The position numbers and the translations under genes were made by a program. A DNA stretch of 64,000 nt from a virus. Location of the stretch: positions 1-64,000 of IMG/VR virus record IMGVR_UViG_3300042446_000849; one strand, written 5' to 3'. Below the pieces are notes generated by a model, which saw nothing but the letters and a program-made list of their open reading frames with translations, ran no database searches and was not told the DNA's origin. Shown piece by piece: positions 33,786 to 42,469 of this stretch (positions within the stretch are counted from its first letter, which is position 1; each line of letters starts with the position of its first letter).

Positions 33786-34475
33786 TTATTTCCTGTCACC
33801 AAACAGTTGCAATAGGTTAATAAACAAGTTAATGAAGTCCATGTATAAAGTTAATGCTCCACGCACCTCTGCGCTATCGCTAGTTTCTATACTAAGTTCT
33901 TCACGAATCTTTTGTGTGTCGTATGCTGTTAGTCCCAAAAATATAATAATTGCCAATGCGCTAATAACCATTTGCATTACAGTGCTACCGATAAAAATAT
34001 TGACTATACTAGCAATAATGATAGCAATTAATCCAACAAACATAAATTTGCCAAGACTATCTAGACTTTGTTTAGTAAAGTAACCATAGCCACTCATAAC
34101 ACCGAATAGGATTGCTGCACCCATAAAAGCACTGACAATACTACCCATAGTAAACACAGCAAAGATCATTGCAAAGCTCAATCCCATTAATGCCGCAAAA
34201 CCATGTAGACATAACTGGGCTACACCTTTGCTAGGATTTCTACCTAACACATAGCTAACACCAAAGATCGCTACCAGAGGTGAAAAGATTACAATCCACT
34301 TTAGTATACCCGTAAAAAAGAATTGTAGTAACTCTGGGTTAGTGCCCACAAAATAACTAATAAACATTGATACCATAACAGCAAGACTCATATGTCCGTA
34401 GACACGGCCCATTGCTGAGTTAATTTCACTTGCAGAACGATATGTCATTCCGCCTGTATAGTTTGTTCCAAACAT
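33786..34475 (-). CDS. Bax inhibitor-1 / YccA family membrane protein
   Basis: 229 residues with seven probable membrane helices. The BI-1 family signature is GLTAYDTQKIRE near 180 and ALTLYMDFINLFINLLQLFG at the end; the N-terminal polar head is about 25 residues. Bacterial members include YccA, which binds and restrains the FtsH protease, and YbhL/YetJ-like pH-dependent calcium leak channels. A phage copy could control host FtsH or membrane ion balance during infection. AGGAAC precedes the start. Confidence 0.88.
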   Translation of the reverse strand: MFGTNYTGGMTYRSASEINSAMGRVYGHMSLAVMVSMFISYFVGTNPELLQFFFTGILKWIVIFSPLVAIFGVSYVLGRNPSKGVAQLCLHGFAALMGLSFAMIFAVFTMGSIVSAFMGAAILFGVMSGYGYFTKQSLDSLGKFMFVGLIAIIIASIVNIFIGSTVMQMVISALAIIIFLGLTAYDTQKIREELSIETSDSAEVRGALTLYMDFINLFINLLQLFGDRK

Positions 34476-34488
34476 TTTGTTTGTTCCT

Positions 34489-35073
34489 TTAAATATCTTT
34501 TAATAAAAATCCCAATCTATCTCCTGCAGGGCTAGAGTAAAACTCGTCACGCCAAACAGGTATAATAGTATTGGCATTGTGATTAACAAAATCATCATTG
34601 TATCTAAAATGCACTTCAATAATACGGTCACCTATTACTTCTACATTGAACCAGGGATATCGATCTGCAACAGTTTGCAGTATCTCTGGCAATTTAAAGT
34701 CCATATCAATTTTTGTCCAACGACTAAATCTATCTAGGCGCATTGGATCATTTCTAAATCCCTCAACCGCTAGCGTTTGTTTGCCCCAATGGTAATCAAA
34801 ACTTAAATGACGACCAGTAAACACCTCACACCAGAAATAACCATCTGGAATTGAATCTGAATCTAGGTATTGTATTGTTGCGCCTACTGACATCATTTTT
34901 AGATTTACAATAGGGCGCACCACATACTTACCCGGAACAGTGGGTGCTATACCTGCAGGACCACATTCATATCCTAACTTCTTTGATAGAATTAATTTAT
35001 CTATACACCAAAGATCATCTAAGGATATACTGTCAAATACATCTATATCACCAATCTGAAGTACAGCTGTCAT
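34489..35073 (-). CDS. Unrecognised conserved protein
   Basis: 194 residues, mixed alpha/beta. LSKKLGYECGPAGIAPTVPG and KYVVRPIVNLKMMSVGAT look like a nucleotide- or substrate-binding region, with an ATP-grasp-like flavour that I cannot confirm. It sits between the QueD-like gene (8-base gap) and the Bax-inhibitor-like gene, at the end of the deazaguanine island. Function not assigned. Confidence 0.6.
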   Translation of the reverse strand: MTAVLQIGDIDVFDSISLDDLWCIDKLILSKKLGYECGPAGIAPTVPGKYVVRPIVNLKMMSVGATIQYLDSDSIPDGYFWCEVFTGRHLSFDYHWGKQTLAVEGFRNDPMRLDRFSRWTKIDMDFKLPEILQTVADRYPWFNVEVIGDRIIEVHFRYNDDFVNHNANTIIPVWRDEFYSSPAGDRLGFLLKDI

Positions 35074-35080
35074 TTATAAA

Positions 35081-35557
35081 TTATTCAAATTCGTTATCTT
35101 CTCTGTGACCGACTCTCATTGCCATGTTTGCATCTGTTTCTCGTACTTCAACCTTACTGCACCAGACTCGTTCTGCTTCGGCTTTGCCATACATTGGGAG
35201 AAAGATAGTATTAATATACTCATAAAGAAAATCAGAAATCCCCTCACAACCTGTCTTCTCCACTTCTGTAATTTTTGCTAATTTTAATCTGCCTAATTCA
35301 AGCAAATGTTCTCGCATAGGATCATCCTGTGCGACTAATAGAGTATGGTCAAACCAATCCTCTAATTTTTCTTTTAATGGTTTAAGTCCACCAAAATCCA
35401 TACACCAATTACGAGCATCCAATGTGTCACATTCAAATTCAAAATGAAATGATAGTGCATATCCATGAACTAGATTACAATGACTATCAGCTCTCCATTG
35501 TCTGTATGCTACGGGACCTATTTGTTTATATGTTTTTGTTGAGATATATTTTGCCAT
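35081..35557 (-). CDS. queD: 6-carboxytetrahydropterin synthase-like (QueD/PTPS family)
   Basis: 158 residues with the T-fold pattern of QueD. HCNLVHGYALSFHFEFE holds the catalytic Cys27 and the zinc His31. The usual HGH is HGY here, as I recall for the phage and alphaproteobacterial subfamily. WCMDFGGLKPLKEKL and WFDHTLLVAQDDP are the conserved centre; KVEVRETDANMA at the end binds the pterin with its Glu. It converts 7,8-dihydroneopterin triphosphate to 6-carboxytetrahydropterin, the second step to 7-deazaguanine. FolE and QueE are 5-7 kb upstream in the same direction. Confidence 0.85.
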   Translation of the reverse strand: MAKYISTKTYKQIGPVAYRQWRADSHCNLVHGYALSFHFEFECDTLDARNWCMDFGGLKPLKEKLEDWFDHTLLVAQDDPMREHLLELGRLKLAKITEVEKTGCEGISDFLYEYINTIFLPMYGKAEAERVWCSKVEVRETDANMAMRVGHREDNEFE

Positions 35558-35597
35558 CTCTTGCCTCTCTGAGTAAGTTTGATGGCATGCAGAATAT

Positions 35598-36629
35598 TTA
35601 GAGAGGGGTGAATGCCGGAGACCTCTTTGTCATTTTCTGAAAAGCCCTAGAATCATACCAATCGAATAAATCTTCGATAATTTTATCTAAGTTACATTCC
35701 GGCTTCCAAGAAGTTTCAGATTGTAATTTTTCAGAATTTGCAATTAATATTGCAGGATCACCATTACGGCGAGGTGCAACATTGAAAACAATGCCGTTGT
35801 TAATTCTTTCTTGATCTATTAAAAAGGTTTCTGTTTTAACAAATACTTCAAGATTAGAATATCCTTTGACTGAACCTATATTATATATGCCTTTGATATT
35901 ATTCTCAATAGCTAAGATGTGTGCTTTGGCAATATCCGTGACATGAATATAATCTCTGATACAGGTTTTATCTTTTGTCGGATAATCTATACCATACATT
36001 GTAAATGGTTCATCGTTTAGCGCTGCTTCAAAAATTTTAGCAAAAATATGAGTAGCATTTGGTTCTTGACCGTGTGTGCCACCTTCAACCGCACCGCAAG
36101 CATTGAAATATCTAAATGATACATACTGCAAACCATATGCCTTATTGTGCCAATTAAGCATCATCTCAGTCATTAGTTTGGATTCACCATATGGCGATAT
36201 TGGATTAGTATCTGATTTTTCAAATAGCATATGACTTTTTTCAGGGTCGCCATACACCGAAGCACTGCTACTAAAAATGAATTTTGTACCTGGAGAATAT
36301 TTGGTAATATATTCCAAATACTTTGCAGTTTTAGCAACATTATTTTCATAATATTCTATTGGGTCAGACATGCTTGGGCCAACCAAACTAGTACCAGCAC
36401 AATGAATAATTGCATCAGGTATATTATCAGCTATACAGTTTAATGATTTAGTATCAATAAAATCGCATTGAATGAATTCATCATAGTATGATTCTAAGTG
36501 AGAACTAACCCGCCTGTCGACACCAACTACTCTATAGCCTTGTTTCTTAAGTTCAATACAAATAGCGCCACCGATATAACCGGCGGCACCTGTGACTATA
36601 ACTGTTTTAATATTTTGCTGCTGGGACAT
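35598..36629 (-). CDS. galE: UDP-glucose 4-epimerase-like (GalE)
   Basis: 343 residues from ATG 36629, giving VIVTGAAGYIGGAICIEL near the N terminus. FSSSASVYGD and SPYGESKLMTEMM give the Ser-Tyr-Lys set; NPISPYGESK and RDYIHVTDIAKAH are GalE hallmarks. It interconverts UDP-glucose and UDP-galactose (or the N-acetyl forms). It overlaps the end of the GT-B glycosyltransferase by 23 bases, so the two are probably partners in donor supply and transfer inside the deazaguanine island. Confidence 0.88.
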   Translation of the reverse strand: MSQQQNIKTVIVTGAAGYIGGAICIELKKQGYRVVGVDRRVSSHLESYYDEFIQCDFIDTKSLNCIADNIPDAIIHCAGTSLVGPSMSDPIEYYENNVAKTAKYLEYITKYSPGTKFIFSSSASVYGDPEKSHMLFEKSDTNPISPYGESKLMTEMMLNWHNKAYGLQYVSFRYFNACGAVEGGTHGQEPNATHIFAKIFEAALNDEPFTMYGIDYPTKDKTCIRDYIHVTDIAKAHILAIENNIKGIYNIGSVKGYSNLEVFVKTETFLIDQERINNGIVFNVAPRRNGDPAILIANSEKLQSETSWKPECNLDKIIEDLFDWYDSRAFQKMTKRSPAFTPL

Positions 36630-37779
36630 GATCTCTGTAATCCTTACCACCTCGCCACCAATGTGATCCTTCGGCATTGAACATAATATCTATACAACGA
36701 TCAATAGTATTAGATGTCCAAGTAGCTAATTTGCCTAGATTGGCTCGCTCTTGAAACAATAAACTATTTAGTTTAAACACTGCATCATCTTGTGACCATG
36801 GAATGTAAAGACATTCACGATCATTGGCAAATGTTTCAGGGAATGATCTATACGCAGGGTACAAACAATTTGTACCTAGTGCATCTGCTTCTGATGCCGT
36901 ATTACTTACCCAATCTTGTAATGCACAATTAAATAATACTCGGGAATCACCTAACAACTCATAGTATTCATTCTTTTTAAGATTCTCATAGATTTTAAAA
37001 TTATGAGTCTTTTCCAATGCTCGCGCGCGATCCAAATACTTTTGATTGTTACTACGTAAAGGACCGCCTGATAAAACAGCAAATTCTACAGCAGGATTAA
37101 GTGTATGGTATCTTTCAATTAGATCCATAAAGAAATCAGGTTGTTTTTCTTGATCGAATCTTGCCGCAAACACTACACGAAGTTTGCGCTCATTAAAAGG
37201 AATCTGTTTCACTACACGACTGCGAACTTCATCTTTGTCAAATGCCAAACCAGAGATATTAAAGATTGGTGCTTCCCAACCTGCAATTTTCATATGAGCA
37301 ACCATCTCTTCGTTAGATGCAAGTACACCTGTAACAAATTGGTCTGTCATTTTCTCATATAGACCCATCCACTTCTGCATATCCCATACGTGAACGAAAT
37401 CATCTGGATCAATAGATTGTGCAAGGCAACGAACAAATATTCGAGGCTGATACTCATAACTTACTTGATCCATAATATAAGGCAATGCCTCAATACCAGG
37501 AGTAAACATATCTTCAAAAAAGATTGTATCTTCGTATGTAATTTCACCAGCTTTCATCTTCTTAATAAGATTAGCCATCTGTGTCAGCGAATAATAACTA
37601 CGACCGTGTGCATCAAGCACTTGTCCTGTTACAATTGCTTTAGAGTCATCTAAAATATCACCATGAATTACTTCATAATCAATACCTCGGCGCTTAAATG
37701 CTGCCTCACTCCAATGCTGAAGCTGCAAGGTATAACGACCTTCATACGGCTCCAAACCCATATAATATAATTTTCCCAT
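36607..37779 (-). CDS. GT-B glycosyltransferase of the deazaguanine island
   Basis: 390 residues from ATG 37779 (AGGG 8 bases upstream; the longer reading uses TTG). The N-terminal half has GLEPYEGRYTLQLQHWSE and FVHVWDMQKWMGLYEKM. The C-terminal Rossmann half has LRVVFAARFDQEKQPDFF, NEYYELLGDSRVLFNC, and SNTASEADALGTNCLYP, where a Glu lies in the donor-binding position of GT4-type enzymes. Placed between the T-fold-like gene and GalE. Acceptor unknown; modified DNA is a serious candidate from context. Confidence 0.78.
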   Translation of the reverse strand: MGKLYYMGLEPYEGRYTLQLQHWSEAAFKRRGIDYEVIHGDILDDSKAIVTGQVLDAHGRSYYSLTQMANLIKKMKAGEITYEDTIFFEDMFTPGIEALPYIMDQVSYEYQPRIFVRCLAQSIDPDDFVHVWDMQKWMGLYEKMTDQFVTGVLASNEEMVAHMKIAGWEAPIFNISGLAFDKDEVRSRVVKQIPFNERKLRVVFAARFDQEKQPDFFMDLIERYHTLNPAVEFAVLSGGPLRSNNQKYLDRARALEKTHNFKIYENLKKNEYYELLGDSRVLFNCALQDWVSNTASEADALGTNCLYPAYRSFPETFANDRECLYIPWSQDDAVFKLNSLLFQERANLGKLATWTSNTIDRCIDIMFNAEGSHWWRGGKDYRDHVPAAKY

Positions 37780-37781
37780 TA

Positions 37782-38180
37782 TCAATCCCTAGTAAAATAC
37801 ATTCTGCAACCGTTTTCGCCATCTTCTGAGACTTCGATTACATAATCTCGATCAGGCCACTGAGCAATTAATTTTGCGTGTAAATCTTTAGCAATCATCT
37901 CACAAGATTTGTGATTCAATTGCAATGTGTCTTCATTATACCAGCGTTCAATAGTACGCTTTGCTTGTATAAATTCAACATCCCTATCATCATGAAACAC
38001 TTCCATCTCAACACGGAAATGAAAAATGTGTCTATGCAAGTCTGCAAGGAAAGACACATCTAGCCAATGATCATCTGGTTTACCAAAACGCTTTGTTGCT
38101 AATTTCGGATCCGTTGCCGCTGCTGGGTAACGATGAATACCTTCCTTCTGAAAGGTAACAAAAATAAAACTCTTGTTCAT
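37782..38180 (-). CDS. T-fold-like protein of the deazaguanine island
   Basis: 132 residues. LADLHRHIFHFRVEMEVFHDD with several His, HKSCEMIAKDLHAKLI, and YVIEVSEDGENGCRMYF resemble the T-fold topology of QueD (His strand, helix, final strand with Glu), but the catalytic Cys-x3-His is not kept. This is a conserved unnamed protein in aquatic T4-like phages. It may be a divergent pterin or deazaguanine enzyme, or a binding partner. It overlaps the transglycosylase gene by 4 bases. Confidence 0.6.
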   Translation of the reverse strand: MNKSFIFVTFQKEGIHRYPAAATDPKLATKRFGKPDDHWLDVSFLADLHRHIFHFRVEMEVFHDDRDVEFIQAKRTIERWYNEDTLQLNHKSCEMIAKDLHAKLIAQWPDRDYVIEVSEDGENGCRMYFTRD

Positions 38181-39466
38181 GCAAATAAGTCCTCAAGTGT
38201 TGATGGGGCTACCTCGCTAACAGGTTCTGAATCCATAAACCTGCCAACGTTCTTTTCCCAATAAAGAAAATCATCAGTGTTTTTCACATCGAATAATGTT
38301 GAAAATTCGTTCTCACAATTTTTATCTCTGCAGAATCTTAAAAATTCTTCTTTAGAATTCATAAGTGTACTAACATCTAATGTGAAGTTATGCACATTAG
38401 TTAAGATAAATGCAAGTCTGGCTCTCATAACATCTACAAATTTGCCGCCATTTTCAAGATATTCGCCTACAGAAATATTCATTAATTTATGATAATTTTC
38501 TGCGGTATATTCTGTGCCACACACAGCATTAATTTCTGCAACAACTGTTCTATAGATATTTGAAAATGGTCTTCCCATTTTTACAGATGAGCCACCATAA
38601 TCACCGGGATTCTTTTTCTTGCTATGTGAAAAATAAAACAATCCATTATCTAAAGACATAGAATGTGTTGTCGAATCATATGAAATATCAATGCCATCAT
38701 ATAAGCCAGTTTGACTAAACAACAAATATGGCAAGATACGTTTTAATGCACCTACACCCAATACGTGTAGATGAAATGGTCTTTCAAATGGTACAGCATT
38801 AACAAAGAATGCTCGCTTAACATCTTCAAGTGGTCCCATACCTAGAGCAGCTGATCCCATAGCTACACCACCAATACGATGATGTAATTCTTTTGGAATC
38901 TCATCAAGCATTGCCTCGCCCCATAACTTATAAGTTTCTTGACCTGAACCTTGAATAATAACAAACGGTCTGCAAGAACTTTTCATATCATCAAATCTTT
39001 GAATTTGTTCTAATACATTTTTACCAGTTTGTCTAGCATAACTTTCAAAATTTTCCATGTCAACATATCTACGCTTAGTATCAATTTTAGATGACACACC
39101 AGATGCAGATGTAGACTTAACCGGAATCTCATCAAATGCCATTCCTATGTCTGCGTATGTTGCTTGATTCTCAAACACCTTATTACGAGTCTCAGATGTG
39201 TTTGGTAAACCTCTAGTAATAATCTGCAAACCTCCAGAGTCGGCATGAATGTTTTTAATTACTGGTCTAAATTTTTGTAATTTTGCACCAAAGTTCTTTT
39301 CAGTAAAACCATTATACAATAAAGAAAACTGATGATTGTTTTTATTGTGAACAGTTCTGGAAATCATGTCTTTAATCATTTCCAATGTCTCAGGGTCATT
39401 ACATTGTTCTGCACCCAACCTCAGATAAGCGGGACCTGATATAACATATTCTAATTGTCTGCTCAT
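38177..39466 (-). CDS. dpdA: TGT/DpdA-like 7-deazaguanine transglycosylase
   Basis: 429 residues of the queuine tRNA-ribosyltransferase superfamily. HADSGGLQI (74-82) matches the TGT substrate motif DSGGFQ. RIGGVAMGSAALGMG and FHLHVLGVGALKRILPYL correspond to the following TGT barrel strands, and GLYDGIDISYDSTTHS probably holds the nucleophile Asp. I do not see the CxCxxC zinc site of tRNA TGT, which fits phage DpdA proteins that put 7-deazaguanine into DNA. The last residues, STLEDLFA, look like a sliding-clamp tail (compare gp43 ATLEGLFG). FolE, QueD and QueE in the same cluster would supply the base. DNA as target is inference. Confidence 0.75.
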   Translation of the reverse strand: MSRQLEYVISGPAYLRLGAEQCNDPETLEMIKDMISRTVHNKNNHQFSLLYNGFTEKNFGAKLQKFRPVIKNIHADSGGLQIITRGLPNTSETRNKVFENQATYADIGMAFDEIPVKSTSASGVSSKIDTKRRYVDMENFESYARQTGKNVLEQIQRFDDMKSSCRPFVIIQGSGQETYKLWGEAMLDEIPKELHHRIGGVAMGSAALGMGPLEDVKRAFFVNAVPFERPFHLHVLGVGALKRILPYLLFSQTGLYDGIDISYDSTTHSMSLDNGLFYFSHSKKKNPGDYGGSSVKMGRPFSNIYRTVVAEINAVCGTEYTAENYHKLMNISVGEYLENGGKFVDVMRARLAFILTNVHNFTLDVSTLMNSKEEFLRFCRDKNCENEFSTLFDVKNTDDFLYWEKNVGRFMDSEPVSEVAPSTLEDLFA

Positions 39467-40365
39467 AAAAATAAACTTTCTAATGAAGACTTTTGTGTGT
39501 CTCCAGCTTTTTCTGTTAAATTAACTGTAATCTGTTTTAGCTTAGGATTCTTTTGCTTGAACATTCTCATCCAAGTTCCTTTTGCTACTGTATCTTGTTT
39601 AGGCAAGTTCCATATCTCTGATATAAATTTTAGACCAGATGCTGTTCTTTCCCATCTTTGTTCTGCAGTCATTCCGGTTGACCAAGTAGACTTTTCGGGA
39701 GTTGCTTGTTCTTCTTTAAAAATAATGTTATTACAGATAAAAACACCTAGACCGTTTTGAATAAATTCAATACCAAAATTTTGATCTTCACACGGAATTA
39801 GAGTACCATCCGAATTGACAAACTTCTCATCAAAATATATTTCTTTATTGTGATGTTTCTTAATATTCTTAATAATTAGAATACTTGTTTTTGTCATAAA
39901 TGTTGGCCTGAATCTCCATCTAATTTTATCACCTTCAGCGTTTTCTGTCAAGTCCTTTGTGAAAGGCTGATTAGCAGGATTGACAGGTAAAAACATATCT
40001 ACGTCTGCAAGATTCTCAAATGGAATATTTCTGAATGTTTGAACAAAGGTATCATTCGCCCCATACTTTTGACCAGTATAAAGGTATGTGTCGTTGTCAG
40101 CAAAAATGGCATAATCCTCATCCGAATTGTAAAATTCTTTTAAGAGGACATTTCTTGCATCACCTGGAGTTAATACTTTACCTTGGTGTTTGATATATTG
40201 AACACCATCTTCGTATTGTTCTTCTTTGTAATTTTGAGCAAACACTACAGGCTGAAGATCATTTTTCTTAACCCAATCTAATTGCCGTTTGTGTATTTCT
40301 GCACGTCTAGCATTTGTGCTATCAGGGCCGAACCATGATATAATGTAGCATTTCTCAAACTTCAT
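39463..40365 (-). CDS. GT-A glycosyltransferase with clamp-like C terminus
   Basis: 300 residues. KCYIISWFGPDSTNARR opens the fold, DYAIFADNDTYLYTG gives a DxD metal site, and IPCEDQNFGIEF is the acceptor-side acidic motif of GT-A enzymes. The end, KSSLESLFL, matches the candidate clamp-binding tail of gp43 and the DpdA-like protein, directly downstream with a 4-base overlap. It is therefore a candidate DNA glycosyltransferase, comparable in logic to T4 alpha-glucosyltransferase, which has been reported to contact gp45. Substrate not proved. Confidence 0.7.
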   Translation of the reverse strand: MKFEKCYIISWFGPDSTNARRAEIHKRQLDWVKKNDLQPVVFAQNYKEEQYEDGVQYIKHQGKVLTPGDARNVLLKEFYNSDEDYAIFADNDTYLYTGQKYGANDTFVQTFRNIPFENLADVDMFLPVNPANQPFTKDLTENAEGDKIRWRFRPTFMTKTSILIIKNIKKHHNKEIYFDEKFVNSDGTLIPCEDQNFGIEFIQNGLGVFICNNIIFKEEQATPEKSTWSTGMTAEQRWERTASGLKFISEIWNLPKQDTVAKGTWMRMFKQKNPKLKQITVNLTEKAGDTQKSSLESLFL

Positions 40366-40875
40366 TTACTCACCTAGCATTTTAATCAAGTGTTTTGTCT
40401 GATGCATAGCATCGTCAAGAGCATTATGGTAAACGCCTTCTCGTTCGTCAGCAGGAATCCAATTGAATAATGCCTTTACTGTACGATAACATCTATCATC
40501 CCAGCATTTCCATGGTGGTTCTCTGTCTGTAATAAAGTAGGCATTTGATAAAATTGTATTATCAAAGACAGCACCGTTGCCCCAAACAGGCAAACTCTTA
40601 GGACCAAACCATTCCTCAAAATCATCTAATGCTTGATTCAAAGGAATGTTATTACGAGTAAGTTCTCGCAAAGCTTCTTTATTTTGCTCCGACCACCATT
40701 TGATAGTTTCTTTAGAAACATGCATACCTACATCTTTGCAGGTTTTAAGATCAATGGTGCAATAGAAGGTATCTAAAATTTCTTTACCTTCAAATTTTAC
40801 TGCACCAATTGAACAGATAGCGGCATTTGATCTTGTTGACATTGTCTCCAAGTCAACCATTACATTAACTGTCAT
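40366..40875 (-). CDS. DEDDh 3'-5' exonuclease (Rv2179c-like)
   Basis: 169 residues. MVDLETMSTR holds the first Asp and Glu, VWGNGAVFDNTIL the second Asp, and YHNALDDAMHQ the His and last Asp. This is the DnaQ-type exonuclease set, of the small Rv2179c-like group found in phages. It would trim DNA or RNA 3' ends. Located between folE (4-base overlap) and the glycosyltransferase (no gap), so made with the modification genes. Confidence 0.85.
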   Translation of the reverse strand: MTVNVMVDLETMSTRSNAAICSIGAVKFEGKEILDTFYCTIDLKTCKDVGMHVSKETIKWWSEQNKEALRELTRNNIPLNQALDDFEEWFGPKSLPVWGNGAVFDNTILSNAYFITDREPPWKCWDDRCYRTVKALFNWIPADEREGVYHNALDDAMHQTKHLIKMLGE

Positions 40876-41552
40876 TTACATCCTTGTCTTGCAATCTGAT
40901 AAAATTCATTTCTAACTTCTGGGTGATTTTTAAATCCGCCACCTAAACGAACTGTTACTGTAGAACTACCTGTATCTTCAACGCCTCTAGATTTGACACA
41001 ATAGTGTTGTGCATCAATTAATACAGCAACATCTTCAGTATCAAGAATATATTGTAGTGTGTGGAAAATTTGTTCTGTTAGTCGTTCTTGAATCTGTGGT
41101 CGCTTGCTGAAATATTCTACAATACGATTAATTTTAGATAGACCAAGAACTTTGTTCTTCGGAACATAAGCAACAGTTGCTAAACCATCGATAACAACAA
41201 AGTGATGTTCACAATTAGATTGAACATTAACATTGCGCTCAACAACCATTTCATTATATTTCATTTTGTTGTCAACGGTTGTGCATTTAGGGAATGCATC
41301 ATAATCGAGTCCCCAAAAGATTTCGTTAACATACATTTTAGCAACACGTTTAGGAGTCTCATTTAGACTATCGTCATCTAAGTCGAGACCTAATACCTGC
41401 ATAATATGTGCAAAGCTTTTTTCAATTTCCGCAATTTTATCTTTGCGATCCATTGATATTTTAAATGTTGGTGTTTCCACTCCCATTTTAACCAAATGTT
41501 CGTGAACTTGTTGTCCCAATAATGGGTCTGTTTTTGTCTTGTTATATGACAT
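40872..41552 (-). CDS. folE: GTP cyclohydrolase I
   Basis: 226 residues. The zinc site is in SNCEHHFVVIDG and AQHYCVKSRGVEDTGS, and YVPKNKVLGLSKINRIVEYFS is diagnostic. It opens GTP to dihydroneopterin triphosphate, the first step of both folate and 7-deazaguanine synthesis. Near QueD, QueE and a DpdA-like gene, the deazaguanine role is likely. A TATAAATA box (41613) and a small hairpin lie in the gap upstream, so late expression of this half of the cluster is possible. Confidence 0.95.
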   Translation of the reverse strand: MSYNKTKTDPLLGQQVHEHLVKMGVETPTFKISMDRKDKIAEIEKSFAHIMQVLGLDLDDDSLNETPKRVAKMYVNEIFWGLDYDAFPKCTTVDNKMKYNEMVVERNVNVQSNCEHHFVVIDGLATVAYVPKNKVLGLSKINRIVEYFSKRPQIQERLTEQIFHTLQYILDTEDVAVLIDAQHYCVKSRGVEDTGSSTVTVRLGGGFKNHPEVRNEFYQIARQGCK

Positions 41553-41590
41553 TTTGAATCCTTCCTAACTCGGATATGATGATTGAAATT

Positions 41591-41608
41591 TGTTACCTTT
41601 GTGTAACA
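41591..41608 (-). terminator. Small hairpin after queE
   Basis: TGTTAC / GTAACA, 6 bp with a 6-base loop, between the queE stop and the folE start. It has no clear T-run; weak. Confidence 0.3.
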
Positions 41609-41612
41609 TTAT

Positions 41613-41620
41613 TATTTATA
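41613..41620 (-). promoter_or_regulatory. Late promoter box TATAAATA upstream of folE
   Basis: Perfect TATAAATA on the minus strand, directly after the queE stop and 61 bases before the folE ATG. Same box as before the capsid genes. Confidence 0.5.
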
Positions 41621-42469
41621 TTAAGTGCCCCATGCATTTTTAAATAATGGGATTTGTAATCTGTCGGAATATCTCCAACCTTTTTTCATTGCCAATTCTG
41701 CAACACTACGATTGTTCAACGAATACATTTCTTCTGTACCACCACAAGGCATAATATAAACAGCGCCACCGAAACCAGATTTGCGATATTCATTTACTGC
41801 TTGTTCTGCTTCTTCAGCATCTTCTTTAGTTGCAACTACAAATTTAAGATATGTATTACCTAACAATTGATATTGTTGAACAACTTCTGGTCTGATTGCA
41901 TCTTCCCATTTTTCACCGCTAATTGATAATTTAGGGGATACTGAAAATGTTATATTACCATAGTCTCGACCAAACCTTGTCCACTCCTGAAATAAGTATT
42001 CATCAAACTCATCAGTTATAAGTTGTGTACCATTAGTTTCAAAAGTAAGTTCTTTTAGAGCTTGCATCTTAGGATGTTCTAAAAGATCAGGATAAGCTTT
42101 TTGCCAACCCAATAAAGGCTCACCGCCTGTAATTACAAGATGTTCGTCTCGCCATTCCTTGTACGGTAACGTATCAACAATAGCATCGGCAATCGCATCA
42201 GTAGAAAGAACGGGAGACAAATGCTTAAAACGAGGATCCCAAGAAGCATAACTATCACAACCCGTAGACACCAAAGGTAACGATTTATATTCTGTATACT
42301 TAGAAGGGTCAACATTGTTTGCTTCATTGCTAAGTTCTCCTTTAGGCATACCAAAACCTGCACATTTAAAGTTACAACCAAATGTTCTTAAAAACACTGA
42401 GGGTACGCCCATATAGCGACCTTCACCCTGTATGCTATAAAATAATTCTGCAATCTTAATTTTGCTCAT
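41621..42469 (-). CDS. queE: 7-carboxy-7-deazaguanine synthase (QueE, radical SAM)
   Basis: 282 residues from ATG 42469; the longer reading uses TTG. LFYSIQGEGRYMGVPSVFLR is the QueE start. The cluster Cys residues are TFGCNFKC and then, after about 34 residues, TGCDSYASWD, so the usual Cx3CxxC is split by an insertion. LVITGGEPLLGW is the SAM-binding motif; TFETNGTQLI and NITFSVSPKLS follow. It turns 6-carboxytetrahydropterin into 7-carboxy-7-deazaguanine. It overlaps the MazG-like gene by 14 bases. Confidence 0.9.
   Translation of the reverse strand: MSKIKIAELFYSIQGEGRYMGVPSVFLRTFGCNFKCAGFGMPKGELSNEANNVDPSKYTEYKSLPLVSTGCDSYASWDPRFKHLSPVLSTDAIADAIVDTLPYKEWRDEHLVITGGEPLLGWQKAYPDLLEHPKMQALKELTFETNGTQLITDEFDEYLFQEWTRFGRDYGNITFSVSPKLSISGEKWEDAIRPEVVQQYQLLGNTYLKFVVATKEDAEEAEQAVNEYRKSGFGGAVYIMPCGGTEEMYSLNNRSVAELAMKKGWRYSDRLQIPLFKNAWGT

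Noticed and set aside
35574-35606. Inverted repeat CCTCTCT / AGAGAGG near the galE end
   Set aside because: A 7-bp stem with a 19-base loop and no T-run; too weak for a terminator.
38177-39466. Ordinary tRNA-guanine transglycosylase
   Set aside because: The CxCxxC zinc site of tRNA TGT is not visible, and the C-terminal clamp-like tail and context favour a DNA enzyme; not excluded.
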